From assembly GCF_008298035.1 (NCBI RefSeq), contig NZ_CP042910.1, positions 4,541,001-4,605,000 on the forward strand: 64,000 nucleotides of DNA. The letters are read 5' to 3'. The stretch is from Gimesia maris (lineage in GTDB: Bacteria; Planctomycetota; Planctomycetia; Planctomycetales; Planctomycetaceae). Made by a program: the position numbers and the translations under genes. The number at the start of each line of letters is the position of its first letter. The first letter of the stretch is position 1. A model generated the notes under the pieces. The model was not told the origin of the DNA, searched no databases, and worked only from the letters and a program-made list of their open reading frames with translations. Positions 18,570 to 27,176 of this stretch are shown here, one piece after another.

Positions 18570-18597
18570 TTGACAACTCGATTGCGTGGATTATTAT
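18570..18597 (+). promoter_or_regulatory. Sigma-70-like promoter
   Basis: TTGACA at 18570-18575 and TATTAT at 18592-18597 with a 16-bp spacer: a near-consensus promoter in otherwise gene-free DNA. Transcription would begin near 18604, only about 25 nt before an intrinsic terminator. Confidence 0.5.
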
Positions 18598-18603
18598 CCC
18601 TGC

Positions 18604-18668
18604 GTGAAAGTACGAGCATGGTGCAAGAAACAGCCCCACAGGAAGGATCCCGCGGGGCTGTTTCGTTT
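18604..18668 (+). ncRNA. Candidate small RNA (about 65 nt)
   Basis: Bounded by a near-consensus promoter upstream and the hairpin terminator at 18628-18668. No start codon with an SD and no sensible reading frame lies within. The predicted transcript is a short unpaired 5' segment followed by the terminator stem. It could be a real small RNA, or a relic of a larger gene lost between repeats. Confidence 0.35.
18628..18668 (+). terminator. Intrinsic terminator
   Basis: AAACAGCCCC (18628-18637) pairs perfectly with GGGGCTGTTT (18654-18663), followed by CGTTTT. There is no upstream gene within 350 bp other than the kinase, which ends at 18260. Confidence 0.7.
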
Positions 18669-18679
18669 TAAACATTCAG

Positions 18680-18755
18680 ATTTTTTGCTACCACGGACAA
18701 CACGAAATAACACGAACCGCCTGGCTGGTAACCTGTTACTGTTCTTCAGGGTGCC
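18680..18755 (+). repeat. Dispersed intergenic repeat, copy 4
   Basis: A T-run, then GCTACCACGGACAACACGAAA, TAACACGAA and CTGGCTGGTAACCTG...TTCAGGG, the same order as 6362-6440. It lies directly downstream of the minus-strand lipoprotein gene. Confidence 0.55.
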
Positions 18756-18761
18756 GCAGGG

Positions 18762-19286
18762 TCATTGATTTATATTGTTTACTTTAATGATCTGCACGGA
18801 TTTGAGATCGTATTCGACCTCATAGAGTTTGCCCTGACATTCTGCTTCGTACCTGAGTTTCGTCCCCGTCGGTCCCGTGCATCTGATTCTGAGTTGTTCC
18901 GTGTCCAACTGTGTCTGAAGAGACTGAAAGACCTGATAGTAATCAGATCCGTCGTCCTGAAGGAAATCGTTTGCGTCCCGCCAGTTATCTTTCGACTTCC
19001 CCTTTTCAATCCTGTTGACATGATTGCGTGCCATTACTTCTCTCCTCGAATAGCCGGAAACCAAGTCAGCGATGCCTGTGTCCCATTTTATTTCTTCGGT
19101 GTGTGCTTCACCGTCACGCTCTTCATTGGAGGGGATTCCACCAAAACTCAGCCCTTCGATTTCCGGAGATGGTGGTTCAGAGGTAGTCCGCCCCTCAGAT
19201 GAGATCACCTCTACCGTATGATCCGTTATATGTGTCTCGGTGCAGGCTACGAGAATAATCAGACTGGGGAGAATGATGTGTTTCAT
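18762..19286 (-). CDS. Small lipoprotein of unknown function
   Basis: 174 residues. MKHIILPSLIILVACTE is a lipoprotein signal with lipobox LVAC, so the mature protein would be lipid-anchored at Cys15. The rest is hydrophilic and acidic with no family I recognise; the C-terminal third (LRYEAECQGKLYEVEYDL) looks like a small beta-rich module. A weak ACAGG precedes the ATG. It is isolated, between a repeat copy and a 220-bp gap before the DUF4419 gene, on the same strand as that gene. Confidence 0.65.
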   Translation of the reverse strand: MKHIILPSLIILVACTETHITDHTVEVISSEGRTTSEPPSPEIEGLSFGGIPSNEERDGEAHTEEIKWDTGIADLVSGYSRREVMARNHVNRIEKGKSKDNWRDANDFLQDDGSDYYQVFQSLQTQLDTEQLRIRCTGPTGTKLRYEAECQGKLYEVEYDLKSVQIIKVNNINQ

Positions 19287-19506
19287 GCCTGTTAGAGTTG
19301 TCGGGGACTGTCAGAGTTCCCGAAATCTGTTCGTGATCTGAATTTTATAAAAGACCTGCGCGATGTTCATCTGCCGGTTTGTCTGGCTCGTCTTTTCTAT
19401 CGATAAGGAACTGATTGTCTGGGCGCAGTTTATTGACCTGTCTCGTATCAGATTTTACGGAGGACGATCCAGCATGCCAGTAGTCGCTCTCCCTTAGTGT
19501 GGCTGA

Positions 19507-20646
19507 TTAATTTTTGTCTGATTCTCGGTTGCGTTGCAAGTTTTCCAATCTTTGGTAGTCAGTGGAAAGGGGATCGACGGGTTCTTCGTAAACAATGGCC
19601 CATCCACACTCGGGTTCGACTTCCAGTGTCTCATCATCCTGGGAAACCCCAAGCAGGCCACCAACCAGTCGCATCTTCGTTTCTCGTTCACCCCAAAATA
19701 CTGTGAGTGGAACGGACGTGAAGCAGGACGGGATCGCTGACAATCCGACGCCTTGTGGATTATCCCACCGTTCCTTCCAATTCTGCTGGTCATCAATGCT
19801 CAATCGCTCGTTCCAGTCACTCAGATAGGGATTCGGGTAGAGCTTTTCGGAATTGTTATCCTTGAAATAGGGAAACAGCACATTGGCCCACCCTGTCATC
19901 ACCGCAGGCCCTGATCCGCTGTTATAACGAAACAAGGACTTCCAGAATTCTGTATTCACCTGCCCTTTCTTAGCATTAACAAACTCTCCAAGAATCGGGT
20001 CGATCGCACTGATCCACTCGTTTAGTCCATAGTCCGCAAATCGTCGAACACAGTGCCGCAGTTTCTCCCAGTCTTCAATTGTTCCGGTAAGCGTAATCGA
20101 AGGTATCCCGCATCCTGCATATAAAATGTACTCGAAGTATGACTTGAATGTCTCCATTGCCATCAGACTAGAGACGGCTCGTTCCACCGGTCCGGTTGTG
20201 CTGAAATCAGCCTGGACCAGTTCAGATAATCCTCCGGTGTGATCCGCAATCTGCTGATTGAAATCAGAAAACACTTCTGGCCATGGATTTTCTTCACCTG
20301 GTGAAAAATCCGTTCGGCTAACAATTAGTTCCTTCTTGCCCGAATGCGAAACAAAATGATGCCGCAGAGACTCAGCGTTTTCATTTACATGAAGTGCAAA
20401 GCCGCGCACCAGCGTAATCCAGATCACATCCGGTGAGAGTCGAAGCGGGAAATGATCGTAAAAAGACATTTTCATCGCCGTTATCAAGGCATGGTCATCA
20501 TCACAGGCAACAAGCGGCTTACGAGGAAACCACGTTGCTTCGATTGGACGCCGAAAGGCAACTCTTAATTTACCCACGTAGTCCACTTTCTCTGGAGGCG
20601 TTTTGGGAATCACATCCGGTGAGACAGGGAATTTCGTGTGTGTCAT
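19507..20646 (-). CDS. DUF4419 domain protein
   Basis: 379 residues, cytoplasmic with no signal peptide. DUF4419 hallmarks are visible: the N-terminal PLVACDDDHALITAMKMSFYDH, SPDVIWITLVRGFALHVNENAE, AMETFKSYFEYILYAGCGIP, LTGTIEDWEKLRHCVRRF, and a C-terminal SGPAVMTGWANVLFPYF. AGGAG precedes the ATG by about nine bases. The family occurs in fungi and scattered bacteria and has no known function; the patchy spread suggests transfer. No partner gene is evident: the nearest neighbour is a lipoprotein 220 bp downstream. Confidence 0.85.
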   Translation of the reverse strand: MTHTKFPVSPDVIPKTPPEKVDYVGKLRVAFRRPIEATWFPRKPLVACDDDHALITAMKMSFYDHFPLRLSPDVIWITLVRGFALHVNENAESLRHHFVSHSGKKELIVSRTDFSPGEENPWPEVFSDFNQQIADHTGGLSELVQADFSTTGPVERAVSSLMAMETFKSYFEYILYAGCGIPSITLTGTIEDWEKLRHCVRRFADYGLNEWISAIDPILGEFVNAKKGQVNTEFWKSLFRYNSGSGPAVMTGWANVLFPYFKDNNSEKLYPNPYLSDWNERLSIDDQQNWKERWDNPQGVGLSAIPSCFTSVPLTVFWGERETKMRLVGGLLGVSQDDETLEVEPECGWAIVYEEPVDPLSTDYQRLENLQRNRESDKN

Positions 20647-21483
20647 AATAAACTGCTCCTATACATGGTGCTTCACATACCTGCATTATGAACCACACCG
20701 CGCTTACTGTTGATTAGGATATTTAGATCAAAGTAACTATGGTTCGGACTTGCATGTGCTCTGCTTCTTCTCAATCACGGTTCCGGGAAACGATCAAAAG
20801 TGAGTCAGGAGATAACATTTTAACTGTTTAGATCATCATGGGACACAAAATCTCGCTTTAAACGAAGAAATCGTCGTCAACTGTAAAGATGCTGGGAGTG
20901 CCGTACTGGTTCGTAATTCCTGAATATGAAGTAGCAAAGAATTCAAGAAGTCAACATTCGACAAGTTAATCAGTAATACGAAGCATCCTCGCGACCAAAT
21001 GAATTACGTGCCACATATTCATCTGCCGGGTTTCGGGTAAGATCTGGTAGGATCTGTCTATTGAGTCGAATTGCGGAATGACACAGGGGGCATCCTCTGC
21101 GGCTGGGCAGGTCGGTCAGTAGAAACATTATTGTGCGTTTCCTCTGACAGTTTCCTGCTCGCTGCGCTCGGCCCGGATGTGCATCCGGGCCTACCCTTTT
21201 CGATTGGTGTTTTATTATTCTCTCGATCGTTGTTGGGCGAGCCAACTGTGCCCTGGTCGCTGATTTTAAAGATATAGGAGTTTTTCAGTTGTCCTGTTAC
21301 TTTTCTATTTTGCATGGTGGATTATTTTGTGGAAGTGCGTGGGAGAGTCAAGGGGAGATGAACAATTCCAGTTGGCGATATGGGTTGACACAGGGCCGAT
21401 ATAAGGCGATCTCGAGGCGGTTTCGGTGTGAAGCATTCCGATGTGCGGCGACCCGCAGGCATACATTGGGAACTGGTGTGATT
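20647..21483. other. Long gene-poor stretch with a palindrome
   Basis: About 840 bp with no supported gene before a doubtful small frame at 21484. It contains the palindrome at 21171-21190. Coding potential looks poor in all frames. Confidence 0.5.
21171..21190. repeat. REP-like GC palindrome
   Basis: GCCCGGATG and CATCCGGGC face each other across two bases, preceded by GCTCGCTGCGCTCG. The form is that of a short extragenic palindrome. Only one copy is in the window, so repetition is inferred from form alone. Confidence 0.45.
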
Positions 21484-21720
21484 ATGCAAACTGAATATCC
21501 GGAAAAAAGGGGGTTAAATGCGGTGCACACAACGAACAAGTATCGCGTGTTTCAGTGCACTGTAAACTGGGCACGCGCGCGACTCAAAACAACGTTTATC
21601 GATATCGTCGCGGCGGAGTCAAGTCGAATCTCTTCAGTAGCGGTTCGCGATGTGCACGGGGCTGAATATGAATTTTCGATAAACAGTCTGCCTGTCTACT
21701 TGTGTCAGCCGCGCACTTGA
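21484..21720 (+). CDS. Doubtful small protein
   Basis: 78 codons from an ATG at 21484; a longer frame starts at 21289. The second half (KTTFIDIVAAESSRISSVAVRDVHGAEY, given in parts: KTTFIDIVAAESS, ISSVAVRDVHG) has a protein-like pattern. There is no good SD and no family match. It ends 58 bp before the nuclease gene on the same strand. It may be a decayed or species-specific gene, or chance. Confidence 0.22.
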   Translation: MQTEYPEKRGLNAVHTTNKYRVFQCTVNWARARLKTTFIDIVAAESSRISSVAVRDVHGAEYEFSINSLPVYLCQPRT

Positions 21721-21778
21721 ACACAATTGGTTCTGATCTTTGACTGTTGCATACATCCTGCTGAATTGAGGTCTGACT

Positions 21779-22771
21779 GTGAAACGTTTTATTCTCCTGC
21801 TTGTTTTCCTCGCGTTGTTTTTGCTGACACCAGAGTCAACACAGGCCTGGAATTACGCCGGGCATCGGGTGATTGCTTCGATTGCCTGGGATCAGCTGAC
21901 GCCGGAAACACAGGCGGCGATGATTGCATTGCTGAAACAGCATCCCCGATTTGAACAGGATTTCCAGTCACGGATGCCTGAGGTAATCCTGAAGGCGAGC
22001 CCTGCAGTTCAGGATCGCTGGCTGTTCATGCGAGCCGCGACCTGGCCGGATATTGCCCGCAGTTTTAAAGAAGCGGATCGCGAGAAGTATCATCATGGCA
22101 CGTGGCATTACATCAATCAGCCGATCTATCTGGACACGGCTTCCGAACTGTCTCTGAGTTCTAAACTGCCTGTGAACACCGCCAAGTCGATCAGACAGGG
22201 AGATGATCCGCTGCAGTTCAATATTCTGCAGGCGCTGGAATATAACGTCGCGCAAATGAAAGACCCCGCTGTCAGCGAGGCGGACAAAGCGCTGGCGCTC
22301 TGCTGGATCATGCATCTGACGGGAGACAGCCATCAGCCTCTGCATTCATCTGCTTTGTTCAGCAAAGGCTCTTTTCCCGAAGGAGACCGCGGGGGGAACA
22401 GTATTCGGATTGGTAAATCAAATCTGCATGCGCAGTGGGATGGTTTGCTGGGGAACAGTTTCAAGGATTCGGAAATTGTGAGTCAGGCGGTCGGACTGGC
22501 CCGCGACCCGGCGTTAAAGCAGCTGGGCGAACAGGCGACAAAGAATTTGAATTACGCTGACTGGATTGATGAAAGTCACGCGCTGGCAAAAAGTGCCGGT
22601 TACACTCAACTAATCTTAGCTGCAGCAAAGCAGAACGATTCCCCACAGAATGAGTTTCTCAAATTGAAAGACCTGCCCGCCGCGTATTATCGAACAGCGG
22701 GTGCGATTGCCGTGAAACGGGCGGCTCAGTCCGGCTGGCGACTGGCAGCGGTGATTAACGGCTTTCAGTAA
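21779..22771 (+). CDS. Secreted S1/P1-type zinc nuclease
   Basis: 330 residues from a GTG at 21779, supported by GAGGT eight bases upstream. A signal peptide (ILLLVFLALFLLTPESTQA) would be cut just before Trp, giving a mature N-terminus WNYAGH. That matches the Trp1 and His6 zinc ligands of P1 nuclease. The other ligands are visible: WPD, GTWHY, HLTGDSHQPLH (His, Asp, His) and HAQWD. All three zinc sites therefore look intact. These enzymes cut single-stranded DNA and RNA and release 3'-phosphate, so here the enzyme probably scavenges nucleic acid in the periplasm or outside. It is monocistronic as far as can be seen. Confidence 0.92.
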   Translation: MKRFILLLVFLALFLLTPESTQAWNYAGHRVIASIAWDQLTPETQAAMIALLKQHPRFEQDFQSRMPEVILKASPAVQDRWLFMRAATWPDIARSFKEADREKYHHGTWHYINQPIYLDTASELSLSSKLPVNTAKSIRQGDDPLQFNILQALEYNVAQMKDPAVSEADKALALCWIMHLTGDSHQPLHSSALFSKGSFPEGDRGGNSIRIGKSNLHAQWDGLLGNSFKDSEIVSQAVGLARDPALKQLGEQATKNLNYADWIDESHALAKSAGYTQLILAAAKQNDSPQNEFLKLKDLPAAYYRTAGAIAVKRAAQSGWRLAAVINGFQ

Positions 22772-23002
22772 TACTGAGCTGCCGGCATTGTTCGCTCTCG
22801 ACGGATTGGGAGTGATTGGGTTTTCTGGTAGAAACCTGTCACGTGTCTTCTATTTTCGTTGCACATCTGAACCGATTTCATCATAAAGGGACATACAGAT
22901 ACACAAAACATCAGTTATCCGCGTGATTATAGATCTGCCCCAGTCAACAGGCAGAGATCAGTTCCAATCGCTGACGCAGAGTGAAATCGGGAGAAAACAC
23001 CA

Positions 23003-23815
23003 ATGGGAAACGGCGAACATTTTCTGCTAGTCAAAAAAGGTGCCCAGGCAGTGGAGCAATGGCGTCAGGAGAATCCCGGGTTGCAACTGGATCTGACCTG
23101 GGCAGATTTGAGCAAGGACATTCTGATTGGTTTGGATCTGAGTCATGCTGATCTCAGATGGAGTGATTTAAGCAAAGCAAATCTCAAAGGCGCCAATCTC
23201 AGCAACGCCGATCTGAGTGAAGCCAACCTGTCTGAAGCGATCATGGTCGATTCGAATCTCTGTCAGGCAAAATTATTTTTAGCCAACTTGAAATGGACCA
23301 AATTGAGTAGAGCGAATCTTGTCGAGGCAGATTTGAGCGGAGCGAGCCTGATTGAAACCGAATTAGATGGTGCTGATTTAAGTGATGCGGATTTCAGTAA
23401 TGCTGTAGTAGAGAGAGTCGAGCTGAACAACACCAAAGGTTCTCCACTTTCACAAAAACAACTGGAAAATAACTGGAAGACGGAACCGGTCAAAAAACTG
23501 AGTCGCGGCCACAAAATCATTCTGTTCAGTTTTCTGACATTTATGGTAATGATTTCACCCGGCCTTTTTCTGGAACCGAATCTGGATAAAACCAACCCCA
23601 CGCTGGATTCCATTATGGGGGTCGTCTGCTTAACAGCCTTTGCGATTTTATACATTGGGATGATTGTGGGTTGTACCATTATCACGACTGATAAAGGACA
23701 CGAAGGAATTGTGGGCTTTATTCTGGGAATGTCGTTCTTTTTAATAGGCTTGCTTATCGTGACACTGCTGCCGGACCAGACGAAAAAACGGACGCGCAGG
23801 AGAGTCAGTACCTGA
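23003..23815 (+). CDS. Membrane-anchored pentapeptide-repeat protein
   Basis: 270 residues; GGGAG precedes the ATG. Residues about 30-140 are pentapeptide repeats of A(D/N)LxX type (LSHADLRWSDLSKANL, LSNADLSEANL, DGADLSDADF), which form a square right-handed beta-helix. After a short linker come three hydrophobic segments (KIILFSFLTFMVMISPGLF, MGVVCLTAFAILYIGMIVG, GFILGMSFFLIGLLIVTLL) and a basic tail. With no signal peptide, the helix should face the cytoplasm. The role is unknown; such proteins can act as scaffolds or DNA mimics. The gene ends 7 bp from the convergent methyltransferase gene. Confidence 0.88.
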   Translation: MGNGEHFLLVKKGAQAVEQWRQENPGLQLDLTWADLSKDILIGLDLSHADLRWSDLSKANLKGANLSNADLSEANLSEAIMVDSNLCQAKLFLANLKWTKLSRANLVEADLSGASLIETELDGADLSDADFSNAVVERVELNNTKGSPLSQKQLENNWKTEPVKKLSRGHKIILFSFLTFMVMISPGLFLEPNLDKTNPTLDSIMGVVCLTAFAILYIGMIVGCTIITTDKGHEGIVGFILGMSFFLIGLLIVTLLPDQTKKRTRRRVST

Positions 23816-23822
23816 CAGAGTA

Positions 23823-24554
23823 TCAGGCCGCTGCATTATTCGGCTTCTCTAATGAAAAGTAGACTTCCGGCATGAAGAGTGTTCCGGGAGCGTGGAACGG
23901 GCTGGTGGAAACTTTTTTCAGATCGAAATAACCAGCCAGAGTTTTAGAAAATTCGCGATAATCGAAACCGGTGTGGGGAAAGTGATATCCGAAACCGGGC
24001 TCAATTTCTCCGTGAGGACGATCCTGAGGAGGACTGCCAATAAAAGACAGAAAGACGTTTTTCGGATTCGCATCATAGGCACCGAAGCGGCGGGTCATAC
24101 GAAAGATGCCTTTATAGAGCGCGGGAATTCCGACTTCGACAGGAACCCCGATGACCAATTCACCGCCCGGCTTCAATAAACCGGAAATCGTCTGCAGGGC
24201 GTCGTGCGTTTCTTTTTCCGGAAGATGCTCGAACACTTCCAGACAAAAGAGCAGATCAACGGATCCCCGGGGAACCTGATCAATGTTCTGATAAAATTCC
24301 GTGTGGGGAACCGTTTTCAGATTTTCTTTTGCTTCTTCGAAAAAGACGGGAGATGGCTCATAGCAGATAAATTTTGCATCAGGTATCTGCTCAGAAAGCT
24401 GTTTACAGAGTTCGCCATTTCCGGCGCCATAATCACAGATGACAGCGGGTTGCCGAGTCTGCTGTCCGAGCCTGGTGGCGGAGACCATGCGCCGCTGCTG
24501 CAGCCAGCGTTTCACTGGATTCTTATCCTGAAATGTATAGTCTGAGTAAGACAT
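23823..24554 (-). CDS. Class I SAM-dependent methyltransferase
   Basis: 243 residues. Motif I is ICDYGAGNGELCKQL (SAM binding), followed by an acidic residue in FICYEPSP, then SVDLLFCLEVFEHLPE (motif IV region) and LLKPGGELVIGVPVE. It is a Methyltransf_11/25-type fold. The substrate is not evident; the C-terminal portion contains HTGFDYREFSKTL, often seen in lipid or sugar methyltransferases. It is convergent with the pentapeptide gene, with about 200 bp of empty DNA upstream. Confidence 0.85.
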   Translation of the reverse strand: MSYSDYTFQDKNPVKRWLQQRRMVSATRLGQQTRQPAVICDYGAGNGELCKQLSEQIPDAKFICYEPSPVFFEEAKENLKTVPHTEFYQNIDQVPRGSVDLLFCLEVFEHLPEKETHDALQTISGLLKPGGELVIGVPVEVGIPALYKGIFRMTRRFGAYDANPKNVFLSFIGSPPQDRPHGEIEPGFGYHFPHTGFDYREFSKTLAGYFDLKKVSTSPFHAPGTLFMPEVYFSLEKPNNAAA

Positions 24555-24750
24555 GTTCCGCTACCGCCTTCGTGATCGTCCATGCTCCGCCGGGCAGAAA
24601 CTGTGTGAGGACATCGAGTTAAAGAGGCTGTGAATGCACCTGATGACACCGAACTGTAAGAAAAATCATCATTTCATGCAATTCGTATTTTCAACCGTCG
24701 CAAACCCGCTGCATTCAAGACGTTTCAGCTGTAAGTAATGCGATGCTTCT

Positions 24751-27060
24751 TCAACCGGCATTCATCTGATGCAGGATGCGAACGGTATCGCGGGCGGCAG
24801 TTTCCGGCTTGAGTGCCGTGGCAGCGATTCCCGAAACGACGCGGGTGATATTATGATCGACCTGACCTGCTTTTCCCCAGAGTGATCCGTTGGGGGAGGT
24901 CATATAAACGGAAAAGGTCCGGTGCCCGGTTCCCGGTCGTTCACCGATGATATGCAGGATGGCTCGATTGCCGGGCAATCCCCCGAACAGGAGCTCGCCT
25001 ACCTGGTAACCCGCGCGGACGCGGCCTGATCTCACGATAATATTCCGGTCGGCTGTTGAGAACCCTGCAGACTTTAACTCCTGTCTGAGCTGACTGAGGA
25101 AGGGGTCGAGATGTTCTTCCTGCATGATGGACAGGGCATTGAGTCCATCGGAGATTACAATCTGCACGTTATATTGATCGAGATAGGATTCACGCAGGTT
25201 CCGAATCGATTTGACGGATGATTTTGAAAGCTGTTCTCCAGTGGTGGGGTGGAGAATGTACTCCATCCGATCGCTGGAATTCGTTTCCACGGGAAGCACT
25301 TCGGGGACACTGGCGACAAACGCCGGAGTCAGCTCAGCCCAAATGCTCTGTTTGGCATCGTCGTAAATCTGATCGATCTGGATCTTCAACGCCGGCGCCA
25401 GTTCTCCCTGAGTTTTCCCGAAGCCTTCCGCCAGAAACAGTCCACGACTGCGGACTTCATTCATCTGTCTGCGACCTTCATTCAGGATCACTTCTTCGCC
25501 GCGGGTATCACCTTTTTTCCGTCGATACTGCAAATAAACGTGCAGCGGATTGCCAAAGTTACCGGTCGGTTTGCCCTGCTCGTCGATGACCTGCAGTTTC
25601 TGAAAGAACGACCACATGGCATCGTTGACGCGGTAGCCGAACTTCTCGCGAATTCTGACATGATCCTGAAACCCTGTAGTGAGGTAACCGAGCATGGGAT
25701 CAATCTTGGTCGGCAGAGCCATCAGGTAGGCCGGGTTGGCGGGCATGATCTGATCCAGACACCAGTCAAGATCGTCGAGAGAGACATCCATATGCAGGGT
25801 TGAGCAGACATCCAGACCAATGGTCAGGCCATGCAGCTTGCCCATGACGATGTCTTCCAGGCAACAGCGTACCAGTTGTTCGCGCGTGCGGAAGACCTCG
25901 GGGCCTATAAAGCCGGCGACATCATTCAGGTGTACCCAGGGAGCAGATTCCCGGCCGCTCTCCTGCTGTGCGGTCGCGACTTCCCGCGTCAGCGATCGAG
26001 CGAAACCATACTTGCGGGACTCGTGTAACACCATATCAAAACCATGGCTGTGTCCGTTAGTGAAGTCGGCCCCCTGCCCGGTTTCAAAGTATAAAGCGTA
26101 CTGCCCGGTGCGCGAGTGGGCGTAGTCGCGAATTTTCTTCAGATCGATGTCAAAGGTCTGATTGGCGGCATCACTACCGGCGATACTCTGGAACCAGAGG
26201 GCGGTACTGCCGGGGCTGCGGCGTTCGACTTCGGCCTGGACATCGATATGTGAGAGTACACAGTGTGGCAGAACGTGGTCGATTCCAAAAGTCACCAGCA
26301 AATCGCGGAGGACCAGTTCAATCGCAGCTACCGATTCAGGTTCACTGGAAACCGGATTCGTCCCCAGCACGACATCGCCTACTGCATACGACCAGCCATC
26401 CAGGACCTGCCAGAAGATATCATCCGGATTGTCAGTGGGAGAATTCGGTTGAATGCGGGCACCGAGATAACCTTTCGCACCAATCTGGCTGCCCGGCAAT
26501 GGATTGAAGATTTTGGAGCCAACTGTTATCAGTTCCTGCTGGCTCATCAGTTTGACGACGCAGCCAATCACGTCGCTGGAAAGACTCTGCGAAAGCTGTT
26601 TGATCGCTGCTTCATTTTCGGTCAGAAGAAACTGTTTCAGATCGCCTACGGTTTCAACAGTATGGGAAGCGGTTGAGATGGCTTTCGCCGGTATAATGTA
26701 TTCAGTCAACTTATCCTGATAGACCGGATGCGCGTTGATCTCTTTGATCCGGGTATTCGCCAGCAGCGATCTGGCATGCCGTCGAGAGGCTTGATCCGCG
26801 GCTGCCACGCCAATCATCTGATCTCCCTCTTTAAATTCATTCGCGGCGCCGAGAAGCTGGCAATACAGGACTGGATCGAAGGTGCCACGCATGCGATTGA
26901 TATAGAAGAACAGATCTTCTCCAGCGATAATTTCAGGAATTGAAACATCGCCGACACTTTCCGTTTCAGCGGAAGTTTTCCTGGACTGCGTGAAGGAAAG
27001 TGTCAGAGCCATCGAGCTTCCCAGCATCGCCTGTACGAAGTCACGTCTGTTCAACGGCAC
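24751..27060 (-). CDS. Fused EutB-EutC ethanolamine ammonia-lyase with Tat-like leader
   Basis: 769 residues. In most bacteria the large (EutB) and small (EutC) subunits of this adenosylcobalamin-dependent enzyme, which turns ethanolamine into acetaldehyde and ammonia, are separate. Here residues about 50-515 match EutB and about 560-769 match EutC. EutB substrate residues appear conserved: Arg202 and Gln204 (GARIQPN), Asn235 (LGTNPV), Glu326 (YFETGQG), Asp417 (GLDVCS). EutC shows IVISDGLNA, RSGRVRAG and GERPGTGHR. The N-terminus NRRDFVQAMLGSSMALTL is twin-arginine-like, absent from E. coli EutB. Start: GTG at 27060 after AAGGAA. No other eut gene is present. It lies 116 bp downstream of the DUF1501 gene, same strand. 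Export and activity are inference. Confidence 0.9.
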   Translation of the reverse strand: MPLNRRDFVQAMLGSSMALTLSFTQSRKTSAETESVGDVSIPEIIAGEDLFFYINRMRGTFDPVLYCQLLGAANEFKEGDQMIGVAAADQASRRHARSLLANTRIKEINAHPVYQDKLTEYIIPAKAISTASHTVETVGDLKQFLLTENEAAIKQLSQSLSSDVIGCVVKLMSQQELITVGSKIFNPLPGSQIGAKGYLGARIQPNSPTDNPDDIFWQVLDGWSYAVGDVVLGTNPVSSEPESVAAIELVLRDLLVTFGIDHVLPHCVLSHIDVQAEVERRSPGSTALWFQSIAGSDAANQTFDIDLKKIRDYAHSRTGQYALYFETGQGADFTNGHSHGFDMVLHESRKYGFARSLTREVATAQQESGRESAPWVHLNDVAGFIGPEVFRTREQLVRCCLEDIVMGKLHGLTIGLDVCSTLHMDVSLDDLDWCLDQIMPANPAYLMALPTKIDPMLGYLTTGFQDHVRIREKFGYRVNDAMWSFFQKLQVIDEQGKPTGNFGNPLHVYLQYRRKKGDTRGEEVILNEGRRQMNEVRSRGLFLAEGFGKTQGELAPALKIQIDQIYDDAKQSIWAELTPAFVASVPEVLPVETNSSDRMEYILHPTTGEQLSKSSVKSIRNLRESYLDQYNVQIVISDGLNALSIMQEEHLDPFLSQLRQELKSAGFSTADRNIIVRSGRVRAGYQVGELLFGGLPGNRAILHIIGERPGTGHRTFSVYMTSPNGSLWGKAGQVDHNITRVVSGIAATALKPETAARDTVRILHQMNAG

Positions 27061-27176
27061 GATTCAGATTCCTTTTAAAAATTGAATTAGAACTCAAGCA
27101 AGCAGGGTTAGCGCGAACTGACAGGAGCTATTTATGATACCATGCTGGAAAACGTGAGGGCAAGAAATGACTGAGA

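Noticed and set aside
25249-25803. Long antisense frames in the EutBC gene
   Set aside because: Shadow frames of a strongly conserved gene.
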